NCBI RefSeq assembly: GCF_020215645.1
Contig: NZ_CP084058.1
Location: 7,936,001 to 8,000,000 of the forward strand
From: Nonomuraea gerenzanensis
GTDB taxonomy: Bacteria > Actinomycetota > Actinomycetes > Streptosporangiales > Streptosporangiaceae
DNA: 64,000 nucleotides
Direction of reading: 5' to 3'
The notes below the pieces were generated by a model. That model saw only the letters and a program-made list of their open reading frames with translations, was not told the DNA's origin and did no database searches. Below are positions 29,272 through 38,815 of the stretch, piece after piece (positions within the stretch are counted from its first letter, which is position 1; each line of letters begins with the position of its first letter). A program made the translations under genes and the position numbers.

Positions 29272-30153
29272 GTGGCCACGGGGAAGGACCGGCAGAAGCA
29301 GCTGGCACGCGAGCACTACGAGCGGCAGATGCAGCGCCGCATCGAGCGCGAGCAGAAGGCCAAGCGCACGGCGATCATCGGCTCCACCGTGGGCGTGGTG
29401 ATCGTGGTCGGCGGCATCGTGGCCGCGGTCGCGCTGCTCGGTGGCAACGACACGGGCACGGAGGCGGCCGCCTCGCCGTCCGCGTCGGCCTCGCCCGCCG
29501 AGACCGCGCAGGCGTCGGCGAGCACGGGGCCCAAGCCCTACGACGCCAAGACGGGCACGTGCGACTACGTCAAGGACACCTCCGGCGGCACGGTCAAGGA
29601 CGTCGGCATGCCGCCGGCCAAGGTCAAGACCGAGCCCGCCACGAAGACGCTGACGTTCAAGACGAACCAGGGCGACATCGTGGTCGAGCTGAACAACGCC
29701 AAGGCGCCGTGCACGACCAACTCGCTGGAGTTCCTGGCGAAGAAGAACTATTACGACGGCAGCAAGTGCCACCGGCTCGGCAGCGAGCAGTTCCCGATGC
29801 TGCAGTGCGGCGACCCGACCGCCAAGGCCGACGGCAAGAGCCAGACCGACGGCCAGGGCGGCCCCGGTTACGTGATGGCCGAGGAGAACCTGGAGGGCGC
29901 CCAGTACAAGCGCGGCGTGATGGCCATGGCCAAAACGTCGGCCCCGGGCAGCACGGGCAGCCAGTTCTTCCTGGTTTACGGGGACATCGGACTCACCCCG
30001 GATTACACCCCGGTGGGTACGATCACCAAGGGGCTCGACATCCTGGACAAGGTGAACAAAGCAGGCAACATCCCCGGCGCCATGGGAGACGGGACTGGAG
30101 CACCAAAGCAAACCGTCGAAATCAAAGACGTGACAATCGCCGGCAAGAGCTGA
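29272..30153 (+). CDS. Membrane-anchored cyclophilin-type PPIase, copy 2
   Basis: 293 residues from GTG 29272 (GGGAGG 7 nt upstream). Same build as copy 1: basic cytoplasmic N-terminus, one membrane helix (about 36-58), Ala/Ser-rich linker, then a cyclophilin domain (about 125-290). This copy keeps the classic catalytic motifs: SKCHRLG, LQCGDP, GSQFFLVYGD and a GTI(T)KG-type C-terminus. It interconverts peptidyl-prolyl bonds, probably in exported proteins. Its position beside the MBL gene and near rel matches the ppiB-like locus I recall from mycobacteria, so this is the likely ancestral copy. Confidence 0.95.
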   Translation: MATGKDRQKQLAREHYERQMQRRIEREQKAKRTAIIGSTVGVVIVVGGIVAAVALLGGNDTGTEAAASPSASASPAETAQASASTGPKPYDAKTGTCDYVKDTSGGTVKDVGMPPAKVKTEPATKTLTFKTNQGDIVVELNNAKAPCTTNSLEFLAKKNYYDGSKCHRLGSEQFPMLQCGDPTAKADGKSQTDGQGGPGYVMAEENLEGAQYKRGVMAMAKTSAPGSTGSQFFLVYGDIGLTPDYTPVGTITKGLDILDKVNKAGNIPGAMGDGTGAPKQTVEIKDVTIAGKS

Positions 30154-30215
30154 CGTAATACAAACTAGGGACGAAGTAGTCCCGAAGGGTCTGATGGATA
30201 GTGCGGGAGGACACG

Positions 30216-31445
30216 GTGAGCACCGACCCGTGGGGCCGGGTAGACGACGACGGCACCGTCTACGTGCGTACGGCTGAGGGAGAGCGGGCCGTCGGCTCCT
30301 GGCAGGCCGGTGAACCCGAAGAGGCACTGGCCTACTTCCATCGCAAGTACGACGAGCTGGCCGGTCAGGTGCAGCTGCTCGAACAGCGGGTCAGGGGCAC
30401 CGATCTGGCTCCGGCCCAGGCCGAGGCGAGCATCGTCAAGCTGCGCGAGGCCGTCTCCGACGCGCACGCCATCGGGGACCTCGACGCGCTGGTGCGGCGG
30501 CTGGACGGCCTGACCGAGCTCGTCGCGCAGCGCCGCGAGGAGGTCAAGGCCGCTCGCGAGCACGCGCGGGCCGAGGCCAGGGCGGTCAAGGAGCGCATCG
30601 TCGGCGAGGCCGAGCGCATCGCCGAGGAGACCACCCACTGGAAGTCGGGTGGCGAGCGGCTGCGCCAGCTGGTCGAGGAGTGGAAGGCCGCCGATCGCAT
30701 CGACCGGGTCACCGAGGCGGCGCTGTGGAAGCGGCTCTCGGCCGCGCGCACGGCCTTCGCCAAGCGGCGCAAGCAGTACTTCGCCGGGCTGGACGAGCAG
30801 CGCGAGGGCGTGCGCGCGGCCAAGGAGCGCATCGTCGCCGAGGCCGAGGCGATCGCCGACTCCACCGACTGGGGCCAGACCGCGGCGATCTACCGCGAGC
30901 TGATGCAGCAGTGGAAGATGGCCGGCCGGGCCTCGCGGGAGGCCGAGGACGAGCTGTGGGCGCGCTTCAAGGCCGCCCAGGACCAGTTCTTCCAGGCCCG
31001 TTCCGCGGTGTTCGCCGAGCGCGACGCCTCGCTGGCCGCCAACGCGGAGGTCAAGGAGGAGCTGCTGGCCGAGGCCGAGAAGATCCTGCCGGTCACCGAC
31101 GTGCGCACGGCCAGGAACGCGCTGCGGCACATCCTGGAGCGCTGGGAGGCCGCCGGTCCCGTGCCGCGCGAGCAGCGCGACCGGCTGGAGGGCGGGCTGC
31201 GCAAGGTGGACGAGGCCGTGCGCAAGGCCGAGGACGCCGAGTGGAAGCGGTCCAACCCCGAGGCCAGGGCCCGCGCCCAGAGCACCGTGGACCAGCTGCG
31301 CACCTCGATCGAGCAGCTGGAGAAGCGGCTGGCCAAGGCGCAGGCCGCCGGCCGGGCCAAGGACGTCAAGGAGGCCGAGGAGGCCCTGATCGCCCGCCGC
31401 TCGTGGCTGACGGAGGCGGAGCGCACACTCGCCGAGTTCAGCTAG
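30216..31445 (+). CDS. DUF349 coiled-coil protein
   Basis: 409 residues from GTG 30216 (GGGAGG upstream). After an N-terminal VDDDGTVYVRTAEGERAVGSW segment come long helices with three DUF349 repeats (about 125-200, 205-275 and 280-345). Each contains a W-K/E-xA(G/A)R-type core (LVEEWKAADRID, LMQQWKMAGRAS and LERWEAAGPV). A C-terminal coiled coil follows (about 350-405). DUF349 proteins are cytosolic and widespread in actinobacteria, function unknown. It lies 62 nt after the cyclophilin on the same strand. Confidence 0.92.
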   Translation: MSTDPWGRVDDDGTVYVRTAEGERAVGSWQAGEPEEALAYFHRKYDELAGQVQLLEQRVRGTDLAPAQAEASIVKLREAVSDAHAIGDLDALVRRLDGLTELVAQRREEVKAAREHARAEARAVKERIVGEAERIAEETTHWKSGGERLRQLVEEWKAADRIDRVTEAALWKRLSAARTAFAKRRKQYFAGLDEQREGVRAAKERIVAEAEAIADSTDWGQTAAIYRELMQQWKMAGRASREAEDELWARFKAAQDQFFQARSAVFAERDASLAANAEVKEELLAEAEKILPVTDVRTARNALRHILERWEAAGPVPREQRDRLEGGLRKVDEAVRKAEDAEWKRSNPEARARAQSTVDQLRTSIEQLEKRLAKAQAAGRAKDVKEAEEALIARRSWLTEAERTLAEFS

Positions 31446-31527
31446 CCGTCTCGGCCGGCCGCTCCCCCGGGCCGCCGTCGCCGGATCGGGCGGCGCGCGA
31501 CGGGGCCCGGGATCTAGGCTGGCCGGC

Positions 31528-32619
31528 ATGGATCCCGTCTCGGCCGCGCGCGCGTTCGTCGAAGAGCTGTTCCCCGGCGCCCTGTACGCCTTCGTCGGCG
31601 GCAGCGTGCTCACCGAACGCCGCACCGCCACCTCCGACCTCGACGTGGTGGTGGTGCTCGACGGCCTGGCCGTCCCCTACCGTGAGTCGCTGCGCTGGCG
31701 CGAGTGGCCGGTGGAGCTGTTCGCGCACAGCGAGACCAGCCTTGCCGTCTACGTCGACGAGGGTTTCGAGCAGCGGCGCCCTGTCCTGGCGCGCATCTGC
31801 GCCGAGGGCGCGGTGGTGACCGACCGCACCGGCGGCAGGGCCAGCGACCTGCAGGCCGAGCTGGCCGACCGCCTCGCCGACGGCCCTTCAGGGCTGACGG
31901 ACGGGCAGGCCGACCGGTTCAGGTACGTGCTGTCCGACCTGCTGGACGACCTGGCGGGCGCGAGCGACCCGGGCGAGCGGGCGTTCATCGGCTGGGAGGT
32001 CGTCCAGGCGACCGCGCGGACGGCGCTGGGCGTGGGGCGAGGGTGGCAGGGCAACGGCAAGTGGCTGCTGCGCGAGCTGCGCACGCACGATGCCAGGCTG
32101 GCCGATGAGCTGCTGGCCGCCCGCGACGACCCCGCCAGGCTGGCCGCGGTGGCCACGGACGTCCTTGAGCGGGCCGGAGGGCGCCTGTGGGAGGGTTACC
32201 GGGCCCAGGGTGACCCCTTCCACCAGCCGCTGCGTCACGTGGCCTCAGGGACGCTCTCGGGCGAAACGGCACAAAGCAGCGGCATGCGGCGGCTGGCGGC
32301 CGTCAGCGGCGCCACCACCGGCTCGTCGCGGCTGTGGATGGGGCAGACGCACGTCGCGCCCGCCACCCGCTCCTCCGACCATCACCACGGCGCCTCCGAG
32401 ACCGCCATCTACGTGGTCAGCGGCACGCCGTCGTTCGTGTTCCTGGAGGACGGGCGGGAGCGGCGCATCGACGCCGGGCCCGGTGACTACGTCTTCGTGC
32501 CGCCGTACGTGCCGCACCGCGAGGAGAACCGCGACCCGTCGCGGGAGGCGGTCGTGGTGATCGCGCGCAGCACGCAGGAGGCCATCGTGGTCAACCTGCC
32601 CGACCTGCGCCAGCACTAG
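31528..32619 (+). CDS. Nucleotidyltransferase-like + cupin fusion
   Basis: 363 residues in one uninterrupted frame. Residues 1-225 look like a minimal nucleotidyltransferase of the DNA-polymerase-beta fold: GGSVLTERRTATSDLDVVVV has the expected G-S...D-x-D (Asp 37 and 39), then a helical part ending LERAGGRLWEGYR. Residues about 238-363 form a complete cupin: GTLSGETAQSSGMRRLAAVS, MGQTHVAPATRSSDHHHGAS, ETAIYVVSG, YVFVPPYVPHREEN, VVVIARSTQEAIVVNLP, with metal-ligand histidines at about 276, 285-287 and 330. Each half resembles proteins that I know as stand-alone genes. Substrates unknown; the fused form may be real or reflect a lost stop. Confidence 0.8.
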   Translation: MDPVSAARAFVEELFPGALYAFVGGSVLTERRTATSDLDVVVVLDGLAVPYRESLRWREWPVELFAHSETSLAVYVDEGFEQRRPVLARICAEGAVVTDRTGGRASDLQAELADRLADGPSGLTDGQADRFRYVLSDLLDDLAGASDPGERAFIGWEVVQATARTALGVGRGWQGNGKWLLRELRTHDARLADELLAARDDPARLAAVATDVLERAGGRLWEGYRAQGDPFHQPLRHVASGTLSGETAQSSGMRRLAAVSGATTGSSRLWMGQTHVAPATRSSDHHHGASETAIYVVSGTPSFVFLEDGRERRIDAGPGDYVFVPPYVPHREENRDPSREAVVVIARSTQEAIVVNLPDLRQH

Positions 32620-32633
32620 GGTGAGGGCCGGCG

Positions 32634-34925
32634 TCAGCCGCCGGCGCCGCTGACGCGGTAGACGTCGAACACGCCCTGGATGCTGCGCACCGCCTTGAGC
32701 ACGTGGCCCAGGTGCTTGGGATCGCCCATCTCGAAGGTGAACTTGCTGATCGCCACCCTGTCGCGCGAGGTCGTGACCGAGGCGCTGAGGATGTTGACGT
32801 GCTGGTCCGACAGCGTACGGGTGACGTCGGACAGCAGCCGCGGCCGGTCGAGCGCCTCCACCTGGATGGCCACCAGGAACACGCTGTCGTCGCTGGGCGA
32901 CCAGCTCACCTCGACCAGGCGGTCCGGCTGCGACTTGAGCTGCTGCACGTTGGTGCAGTCGGCCCGGTGCACCGACACGCCGTGGCCCCTGGTGACGAAG
33001 CCGACGATCTCGTCGCCGGGCACCGGGGTGCAGCACTTGGACAGGCGTACCCAGACGTCGGCGTCGCCGGCCACCACCACGCCCGCGCCGCCGCCACCGC
33101 GCGGACGGCCGCGCAGCCGCGTCGGCAGCGAGGTCTCGGCGATGTCCTCCTCGGCGCTGTCGACGCCGCCGATCGAGGCCACCAGCTTCTGCACCACCGC
33201 CTGGGCCGCGATGTGACCCTCGCCGACGGCCGCGTACAGGGCGGAGACGTCGGGGTAGCGCAGGTCGCGGGCCAGCGCCAGCAGCGCCTCGCCGGACATC
33301 AGCCGCTGCAGCGGCAGGCCCTGCTTGCGCATGGCCCGGCCGATGGCCTCCTTGCCCGCCTCGATCGCGGTCTCGCGGCGCTCCTTGGAGAACCACTGCC
33401 GGATCTTGTTGCGGGCCCGGCCCGACTTGACGAACTTCAGCCAGTCGCGCGACGGCCCGGCGTCCGGCGACTTCGAGGTGAAGATCTCCACCGTGTCGCC
33501 GTTGCCGAGCCGCGACTCCAGGGGCACCAGCCGGCCGTTGACGCGGGCCCCGATGCAGCGGTGGCCCACCTCCGTGTGCACCGCGTAGGCGAAGTCGACC
33601 GGCGTGGCGCCCTCGGGCAGGGCGATGACCTGGCCCTTCGGCGTGAACACGTAGACCTCGGAGACCGACAGGTCGAAGCGCAGCGACTCCAGGAACTCGC
33701 CCGGGTCGGAGGTCTCCTTCTGCCAGTCGAGGAGCTGGCGCAGCCAGGCCATGTCGCTGCCCGGCTTGACCTTGCCGGTGGGGCCGGGGGCGCCGACCTC
33801 CTCCTTGTACTTCCAGTGCGCGGCCACGCCGTACTCGGCCCTGTGGTGCATCGCGTGGGTGCGGATCTGCAGCTCGACCGGCTTGCCCTCAGGACCGATC
33901 ACCGTGGTGTGCAGCGACTGGTACATGTTGAACTTGGGCATCGCGATGTAGTCCTTGAACCGGCCCGGCACCGGGTTCCACCTGGCGTGGATCGTGCCCA
34001 GCGCGGCGTAGCAGTCGCGCACGCTGTCGACCAGCACCCGGATGCCCACCAGGTCGTAGATGTCGTCGAACGCGACATCCCTGGCGATCATCTTCTGGTA
34101 GACCGAGTAGTAGTGCTTCGGCCGGCCCTTCACCACCGCGCGGATCTTCGCCTCGCGCAGGTCGCCGTGGACCTTCTCGATGACCTCCTGCAGGAACAGG
34201 TCCCTGCGCGGCGCCCGCTCCGAGACCATGCGGGCGATCTCGTCGTACCGCTTGGGGTAGAGCATGGCGAACGCGAGGTCCTCCAGCTCCCACTTGATCG
34301 TGTTCATGCCCAGGCGGTGGGCCAGCGGGGCGAAGATCTCCAGCGTCTCGCGCGACTTCTGGTGGCGCTTGTGCTCCGGCAGGTAGCGCATGGTGCGCAT
34401 GTTGTGCAGGCGGTCGGCCAGCTTGATGATCAGCACGCGGATGTCGCGGGACATGGCCACGACCATCTTGCGCACGGTCTCCGCCTGCGCGGCGTCGCCG
34501 AACTTGACCTTGTCGAGCTTGGTGACGCCGTCGACCAGGGAGCCGATCGTGTCGCCGAAGTCGCCGCGCAGCTCGTCCAGGCTGTAGGCGGTGTCCTCCA
34601 CCGTGTCGTGCAGCAGCGCGGCGCACAGCGTCTCGTCGTCGGTGCCCAGCTCGGCCAGGATCGTCGCCACGGCCAGCGGATGCGTGATGTACGGGTCGCC
34701 CGACTTCCGCTTCTGGTCACGGTGGTGGTAGGCGGCCACGTCGTAGGCACGCTCGATCAGCCGCAGGTCGGCCTTGGGATGGGTGGCCCTGACCGTGCGG
34801 AACAGCGGCTCCAGCACCGGGTTCATGGCCCCACCCCCAAACCGCCTTCGACGCACCGCCGGCACGCCGGGCGCCTCGGCATTGCCGGATTCGGTTACGT
34901 CGGGCACGACCGCATCACGGGGCAC
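32634..34925 (-). CDS. rel: Bifunctional (p)ppGpp synthetase/hydrolase Rel
   Basis: 763 residues from GTG 34925 (GGAGGAG 5 nt upstream). The HD hydrolase domain (about 60-215) has [15 protein letters not shown] and [10 protein letters not shown]. The synthetase domain (about 250-400) has [17 protein letters not shown] and [20 protein letters not shown], where the RFKD form of the RxKD/ExDD motif marks bifunctional Rel enzymes. TGS (about 420-485), zinc-finger/helical and C-terminal ACT (about 690-760) domains follow. It controls the stringent response. From memory, rel beside apt and secF/secD/yajC matches other actinobacteria. Confidence 0.97.
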   Translation of the reverse strand: MPRDAVVPDVTESGNAEAPGVPAVRRRRFGGGAMNPVLEPLFRTVRATHPKADLRLIERAYDVAAYHHRDQKRKSGDPYITHPLAVATILAELGTDDETLCAALLHDTVEDTAYSLDELRGDFGDTIGSLVDGVTKLDKVKFGDAAQAETVRKMVVAMSRDIRVLIIKLADRLHNMRTMRYLPEHKRHQKSRETLEIFAPLAHRLGMNTIKWELEDLAFAMLYPKRYDEIARMVSERAPRRDLFLQEVIEKVHGDLREAKIRAVVKGRPKHYYSVYQKMIARDVAFDDIYDLVGIRVLVDSVRDCYAALGTIHARWNPVPGRFKDYIAMPKFNMYQSLHTTVIGPEGKPVELQIRTHAMHHRAEYGVAAHWKYKEEVGAPGPTGKVKPGSDMAWLRQLLDWQKETSDPGEFLESLRFDLSVSEVYVFTPKGQVIALPEGATPVDFAYAVHTEVGHRCIGARVNGRLVPLESRLGNGDTVEIFTSKSPDAGPSRDWLKFVKSGRARNKIRQWFSKERRETAIEAGKEAIGRAMRKQGLPLQRLMSGEALLALARDLRYPDVSALYAAVGEGHIAAQAVVQKLVASIGGVDSAEEDIAETSLPTRLRGRPRGGGGAGVVVAGDADVWVRLSKCCTPVPGDEIVGFVTRGHGVSVHRADCTNVQQLKSQPDRLVEVSWSPSDDSVFLVAIQVEALDRPRLLSDVTRTLSDQHVNILSASVTTSRDRVAISKFTFEMGDPKHLGHVLKAVRSIQGVFDVYRVSGAGG

Positions 34926-35030
34926 TCAGACTCCTCCCGCACTGACTCCCCACGCAAAAGGCTCCTCACGTTTCGAGTGCAGATCCCCCAGTGTATCCAG
35001 GTGGCGAACCCGGACCGCCGGGGGCCGGGC

Positions 35031-35549
35031 TCAGACGATCACGAGGGAGTGCAACTCCACCCCCGTCAGCCGCTCACGTCCCTTGAGGAAGGCCAGCTCC
35101 ATCAGCACGGCGATGCCGACGACCTCGGCTCCGGCCCTCTCCACCAGCTCCACGGCCGCCTTCGCGGTGCCTCCCGTGGCCAGCACGTCATCGACGATGA
35201 GCACCCGGTCACCGGGGGCGAAAGCGTCGCGATGCACCTCGATGGTCGCGGAGCCGTACTCCAGATCGTAGGACTCTTCCAGGGTCGCGGCGGGCAGTTT
35301 CCCCTTCTTGCGCACCGGGACGAACCCGGCCGACGCCCGGTAGGCCGCCGGGGCGGCCAGGATGAAGCCCCGCGCCTCGATGCCCACGATCTTGTCCACC
35401 TGGTGGAGCCCCGCCAGCTCGTCCACCACGGCCGCCATCGCTACCGGGTCGGCCAGGAGCGGGGTGATGTCCTTGAACATGACCCCGGGCTTGGGGTAGT
35501 CGGGCACGTCCCTGATCCGGTCCAGGATCAGCGCGCTCAGCTCGGTCAT
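35031..35549 (-). CDS. apt: Adenine phosphoribosyltransferase
   Basis: 172 residues from ATG 35549 (GAGGAAA upstream), normal length. Motifs: YPKPGVMFKDITPLL, GIEARGFILAAPAAY, FVPVRKKGKLP and the PRPP-binding loop VLIVDDVLATGGTAKAA (about 112-128). It converts adenine and PRPP to AMP and pyrophosphate. It lies 105 nt downstream of rel, and longer upstream frames have no similarity. Confidence 0.97.
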   Translation of the reverse strand: MTELSALILDRIRDVPDYPKPGVMFKDITPLLADPVAMAAVVDELAGLHQVDKIVGIEARGFILAAPAAYRASAGFVPVRKKGKLPAATLEESYDLEYGSATIEVHRDAFAPGDRVLIVDDVLATGGTAKAAVELVERAGAEVVGIAVLMELAFLKGRERLTGVELHSLVIV

Positions 35550-35855
35550 GGGTGTTTTCCTCGCATTTCTCCACCGGCCGTCTGCCGGGCTCCATGATGG
35601 TGCATCCCGCCGCCACCTCACACCGCACACCGTATGGACGGATGCCCTGTCTTGCCCTGCCCTGCCCTCGCGCTCGCGCCCCGCCCTCGCGCCCCGCGCC
35701 CTCACGCCCCGCCTTCGCGCCGCCCTCGCGTTCGCGCCCGCGCCCGCGCCCGCGCGCCTGTGAGCCCCGCAGGCGCGCGCACAGCACCCCCGCCGCACAC
35801 GACGGCGCCCCCACCCCGGTGCGGGGCGAGGGCGCCGTACGGAGGCCTGCGGCGG
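35550..35855. other. Intergenic region between secF and apt
   Basis: 306 nt without a supported gene. The first ~60 nt next to apt hold its leader. About 35640-35760 is low-complexity C/G-rich sequence with imperfect GCCCTCGCG/CGCGCCC units. A hairpin at 35802-35838 lies next to secF. In Mycobacterium I recall a lipoprotein gene between apt and secF; none is visible here. Confidence 0.7.
35802..35838 (-). terminator. Hairpin after secF
   Basis: ACGGCGCCC (35802-35810) pairs with GGGCGCCGT (35830-35838), with an inner CCCC/GGGG stem possible, 18 nt beyond the secF stop. No T tract. Confidence 0.6.
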
Positions 35856-36851
35856 CTAACTCTTGGCTACCGCCGCGCTTTTGGAGCCCTTGGAGCCCTT
35901 GCCGCCTCCCGTGGAGGCCAGGCGCCTGGCGATGGCCTGGTACTTCGGCTCGCGCTCCTTCAGCGTCACCAGCAGCGGCGTGGCGACGCACAACGACGAG
36001 TACGTACCGACGATCATGCCCACGAACAGCGACAGCGACAGGTCCTTCAGCGTGCCCGCGCCGAGCACGGTGGTGCCGATGAACAGGATCGCCGCCACCG
36101 GCAGGATCGCGACCAGCGAGGTGTTCAGCGACCGGATCAGCGTGTGGTTGAGCGCGTTGTTGGCGGCCATCGAGTACGTCTGCTTGGACGTGTGCCCCAG
36201 CTTGGCCGTGACCTCCTTGATCATGTCGAACACCACGACCGCGTCGTAGAGCGAATAACCCAGAATGGTCAGGAAGCCCAGCAGCGTCGCCGGCGTGACC
36301 TCGAAGCCCGACCAGGCGTAGATGCCGGCCGTGATGACGAGGTCGTGCACGAGGGCGACGATGGCGGCCAGCGCCATCTTCGGCTCGAACGCCATCGACA
36401 GGTACAGGATGATCGCCAGCATGAAGACGCCCAGGCCGATCCAGGCCTTCTGCGACACCTCACCGCCCCAGGACGGGCCGATGGCCTGGATGCTGACCTG
36501 ATCGACCGGGACGTTGAAGTCCTTGGCGATCGCGCTCTGCACCTGCGCCCGGGTGTCCTCCGACAGGCTCTCGGTGGTCGCCCGCCAGCCGTCGGTGCCG
36601 GCCTGCTGGACGATCACCTGGTGCACGCCCTCGTCGAGGACGGACTCGCGCACCTCCTGGACGGTGGTCTGGGTGGCCTTGAACGAGAAGATCGTGCCGC
36701 CCTTGAACTCCACGCCCAGGTTGAGCCCGTTGAACAGCAGCCCGGCCAGCGAGACGGCCAGCAGCAGGCCGGACAGGCTGTACCACAGCCGCCACTTGCC
36801 GACGAAGTCGACGTCGATCTCGCCGCGATAGAGGCGACGCGCAAGTCCCAT
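35856..36851 (-). CDS. secF: Protein translocase subunit SecF
   Basis: 331 residues. Six membrane helices: one N-terminal (about 22-42), a periplasmic domain with GVEFKGGTIFSF (about 47-58), then five helices from about 137 on. They include the signature ILGYSLYDAVVVFDMIKE and RSLNTSLVAILPVAAILF. SecF with SecD uses the proton-motive force to pull proteins out of SecYEG. Its ATG follows the secD stop by one base. The basic Gly/Ser/Lys tail is actinobacterial in style. Confidence 0.98.
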   Translation of the reverse strand: MGLARRLYRGEIDVDFVGKWRLWYSLSGLLLAVSLAGLLFNGLNLGVEFKGGTIFSFKATQTTVQEVRESVLDEGVHQVIVQQAGTDGWRATTESLSEDTRAQVQSAIAKDFNVPVDQVSIQAIGPSWGGEVSQKAWIGLGVFMLAIILYLSMAFEPKMALAAIVALVHDLVITAGIYAWSGFEVTPATLLGFLTILGYSLYDAVVVFDMIKEVTAKLGHTSKQTYSMAANNALNHTLIRSLNTSLVAILPVAAILFIGTTVLGAGTLKDLSLSLFVGMIVGTYSSLCVATPLLVTLKEREPKYQAIARRLASTGGGKGSKGSKSAAVAKS

Positions 36852-36852
36852 C

Positions 36853-38772
36853 TCAGGCCTCCTGCGGAGTGGTCGTGCGGCCGGTCGACGACGTCTCGCT
36901 CATGCGCTCGGCATCGAGACCCGACAGCGGGTGCCCCTTGGCGAAGAACTTCATCTTCGCCAGCAGGGCGATGAACGGCTTGGTGAACAGGAACACCACC
37001 ACGATGTCGATCAGCGTGGTCAGGCCCATCGCGAACGCGAACCCGGCCACACCGCCCACCGCCAGGAAGTACAGCACGATCGCGGCGATGAACATGACGG
37101 CGTCGGCGATCAGGATCGTGCGCCGGGCACGAACCCAGGCCACCTCGACGGCCGCCCGCAGCGTCCGCCGACCTTCCTTCATCTCATCACGGATACGTTC
37201 GAAGTACACGATGAAGGAGTCGGCGGTGATACCGATCGAGACCACCAGACCGATGATGTGCGGCAGCGAGAGCCGGAAGCCGGCGTTGTGGCCGAGCACG
37301 ACCACCGCCGTGTACGTGATGATCGTGGCCACCACGAGGCTCAGCACCGCCACGATGCCCAGGCCGCGGTAGTAGAGCAGGCAGTAGAGCACCACGAGCC
37401 CCAGGCCGATGACGCCCGCGATCAGGCCGCCCTCCAGCTGGTCCTGGCCCAGGGTCGAGGAGACCGTGTCGACGGAGCTGCGGTTGAACTTCAGCGGCAG
37501 CGCGCCGTACTTGAGCTGGTCGGCCAGGTTGGTGGCGCTGAGCTGGTCGAAGCCGCCGGTGATCTCGGCCCGGCCGCCGGGGATCGGGCTCTGGATGACC
37601 GGGGCGGTGATGACCACGCCGTCGAGCACGACCGCGACCATGTTGCGCGGCTCGGGCGAGTTGTAGGCGGTCGTGGTGAGCTTGCCCCACTCGCCGGCGC
37701 CCTTGCTCTTGAAGTCGAGCTGCACGACCCACTCGGTGGTGCCCTGGCGCACGCCCGCCGAGGCCGTGTCGATGTCGGTGCCGACGACCTTGGCGACGTC
37801 GAGGACGTACTTGAAGCTGCCGTCGGTCTCGCAGGCCGCGTACTGCTTGGCCGGGTCGTCCTGGACGCCCTGGCCGCGGTTGGCCGGGTTGGAGCAGTCG
37901 AGCTTGTTGAACTGCTCCAGCACCGCCGGGTCGATGCCCGTGGTGTCGATGCCGGCGTTCGGGTCCTGCGCGGGCGGCGTGCTCGGCTGGGCGCTCGGGC
38001 TGGCCTTGGCCGACGGGGAGGTCTTGGCCTCCTGCCCCTTCTTGCCGCCCTGCTCCTGCTGCTTGCCGTCCTGGCCGGTCTGGGTCGTCTTGCCGTCCTG
38101 ACCCGTCTGGGTCTTGCCGTCCTGGCCGGTCTTCTGCGTCGCGGCCGGCTTGGCCGTCGGGTCCGCCGCGCCCTGGGCCGGCGCCGAGGACGCCGGGGTG
38201 GGGGCGGTCAGAGCGGACGACAGCGCCTTCCCCGTGGGGGAGGCGCTGGGCGTCGTGATCGACTGCGACGTGGAGGGCTGGGACGACGGCTGCGTGGACG
38301 GTTGGGCCGTCGGGGAGGTGGAGGTGCCGGCCGACGGGCTGGCCGAGCCGCTCGGCGTCGGCGCGTTGGTGGCCAGGTCCTGCGGGGCCTGCGTGGCGGC
38401 CACGGCGAGCACCTGGCGGAAGCGCAGCTCCGCAGTGGTGGCGACCAGCTTGATGGCCTCGTTCTGACCGACGCCCGGGATGGAGATGATGATGTTGTCG
38501 CCGGACTTGGCAACCTCGGCGTCGGAGATTCCGGTGCCGTTGACCCGGTCGCGGATGATGTTGACCGCGCGGTCGAGGATCTCCTCAGGCGGCGACGCGT
38601 TGTTCTGGGTCACGGGTGTCAGAGTCACCGTGGTGCCGCCCGCGAGGTCGAGTCCCAGCTTCGGCGTGTACGCCTTCTGCAGGAACATCGTCCCGCCCAG
38701 GGCGAGGATGAGCGCCAGAAGCACGAGGAGCGTACGCCCCGGTCGGCTGTGGCGGCTGGTCGGTCGGGCCAC
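36853..38772 (-). CDS. secD: Protein translocase subunit SecD with long linker
   Basis: 639 residues from GTG 38772. N-terminal helix (about 14-32), LGLDLAGGTTVTLTP, a P1 region, then a long low-complexity insert (about 130-275). The insert is rich in Ser, Pro, Thr, Gln and Lys and includes TGQDGK three times. The conserved membrane part follows (about 430-600), with ITADSFIVYFERIRDEMKEG and LTTLIDIVVVFLFTKP. Partner of SecF. The insert lies in the extracytoplasmic P1 domain; shorter versions occur in other actinobacteria. No gene lies between secD and secF. Confidence 0.97.
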   Translation of the reverse strand: MARPTSRHSRPGRTLLVLLALILALGGTMFLQKAYTPKLGLDLAGGTTVTLTPVTQNNASPPEEILDRAVNIIRDRVNGTGISDAEVAKSGDNIIISIPGVGQNEAIKLVATTAELRFRQVLAVAATQAPQDLATNAPTPSGSASPSAGTSTSPTAQPSTQPSSQPSTSQSITTPSASPTGKALSSALTAPTPASSAPAQGAADPTAKPAATQKTGQDGKTQTGQDGKTTQTGQDGKQQEQGGKKGQEAKTSPSAKASPSAQPSTPPAQDPNAGIDTTGIDPAVLEQFNKLDCSNPANRGQGVQDDPAKQYAACETDGSFKYVLDVAKVVGTDIDTASAGVRQGTTEWVVQLDFKSKGAGEWGKLTTTAYNSPEPRNMVAVVLDGVVITAPVIQSPIPGGRAEITGGFDQLSATNLADQLKYGALPLKFNRSSVDTVSSTLGQDQLEGGLIAGVIGLGLVVLYCLLYYRGLGIVAVLSLVVATIITYTAVVVLGHNAGFRLSLPHIIGLVVSIGITADSFIVYFERIRDEMKEGRRTLRAAVEVAWVRARRTILIADAVMFIAAIVLYFLAVGGVAGFAFAMGLTTLIDIVVVFLFTKPFIALLAKMKFFAKGHPLSGLDAERMSETSSTGRTTTPQEA

Positions 38773-38815
38773 TGGTCGTCAGTTCTTTCAGATAGAGGTT
38801 TGTCGCAGAGCTTAG

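Noticed and set aside
28453..30327. 624-residue minus-strand frame fusing the metallohydrolase to an upstream extension
   Set aside because: The extension is the reverse of the second cyclophilin gene; the MBL fold begins at ATG 29133.
35634..36974. Plus-strand long frames opposite secF and secD
   Set aside because: They are shadows of well-supported minus-strand genes with His/Arg/Gly-biased composition.
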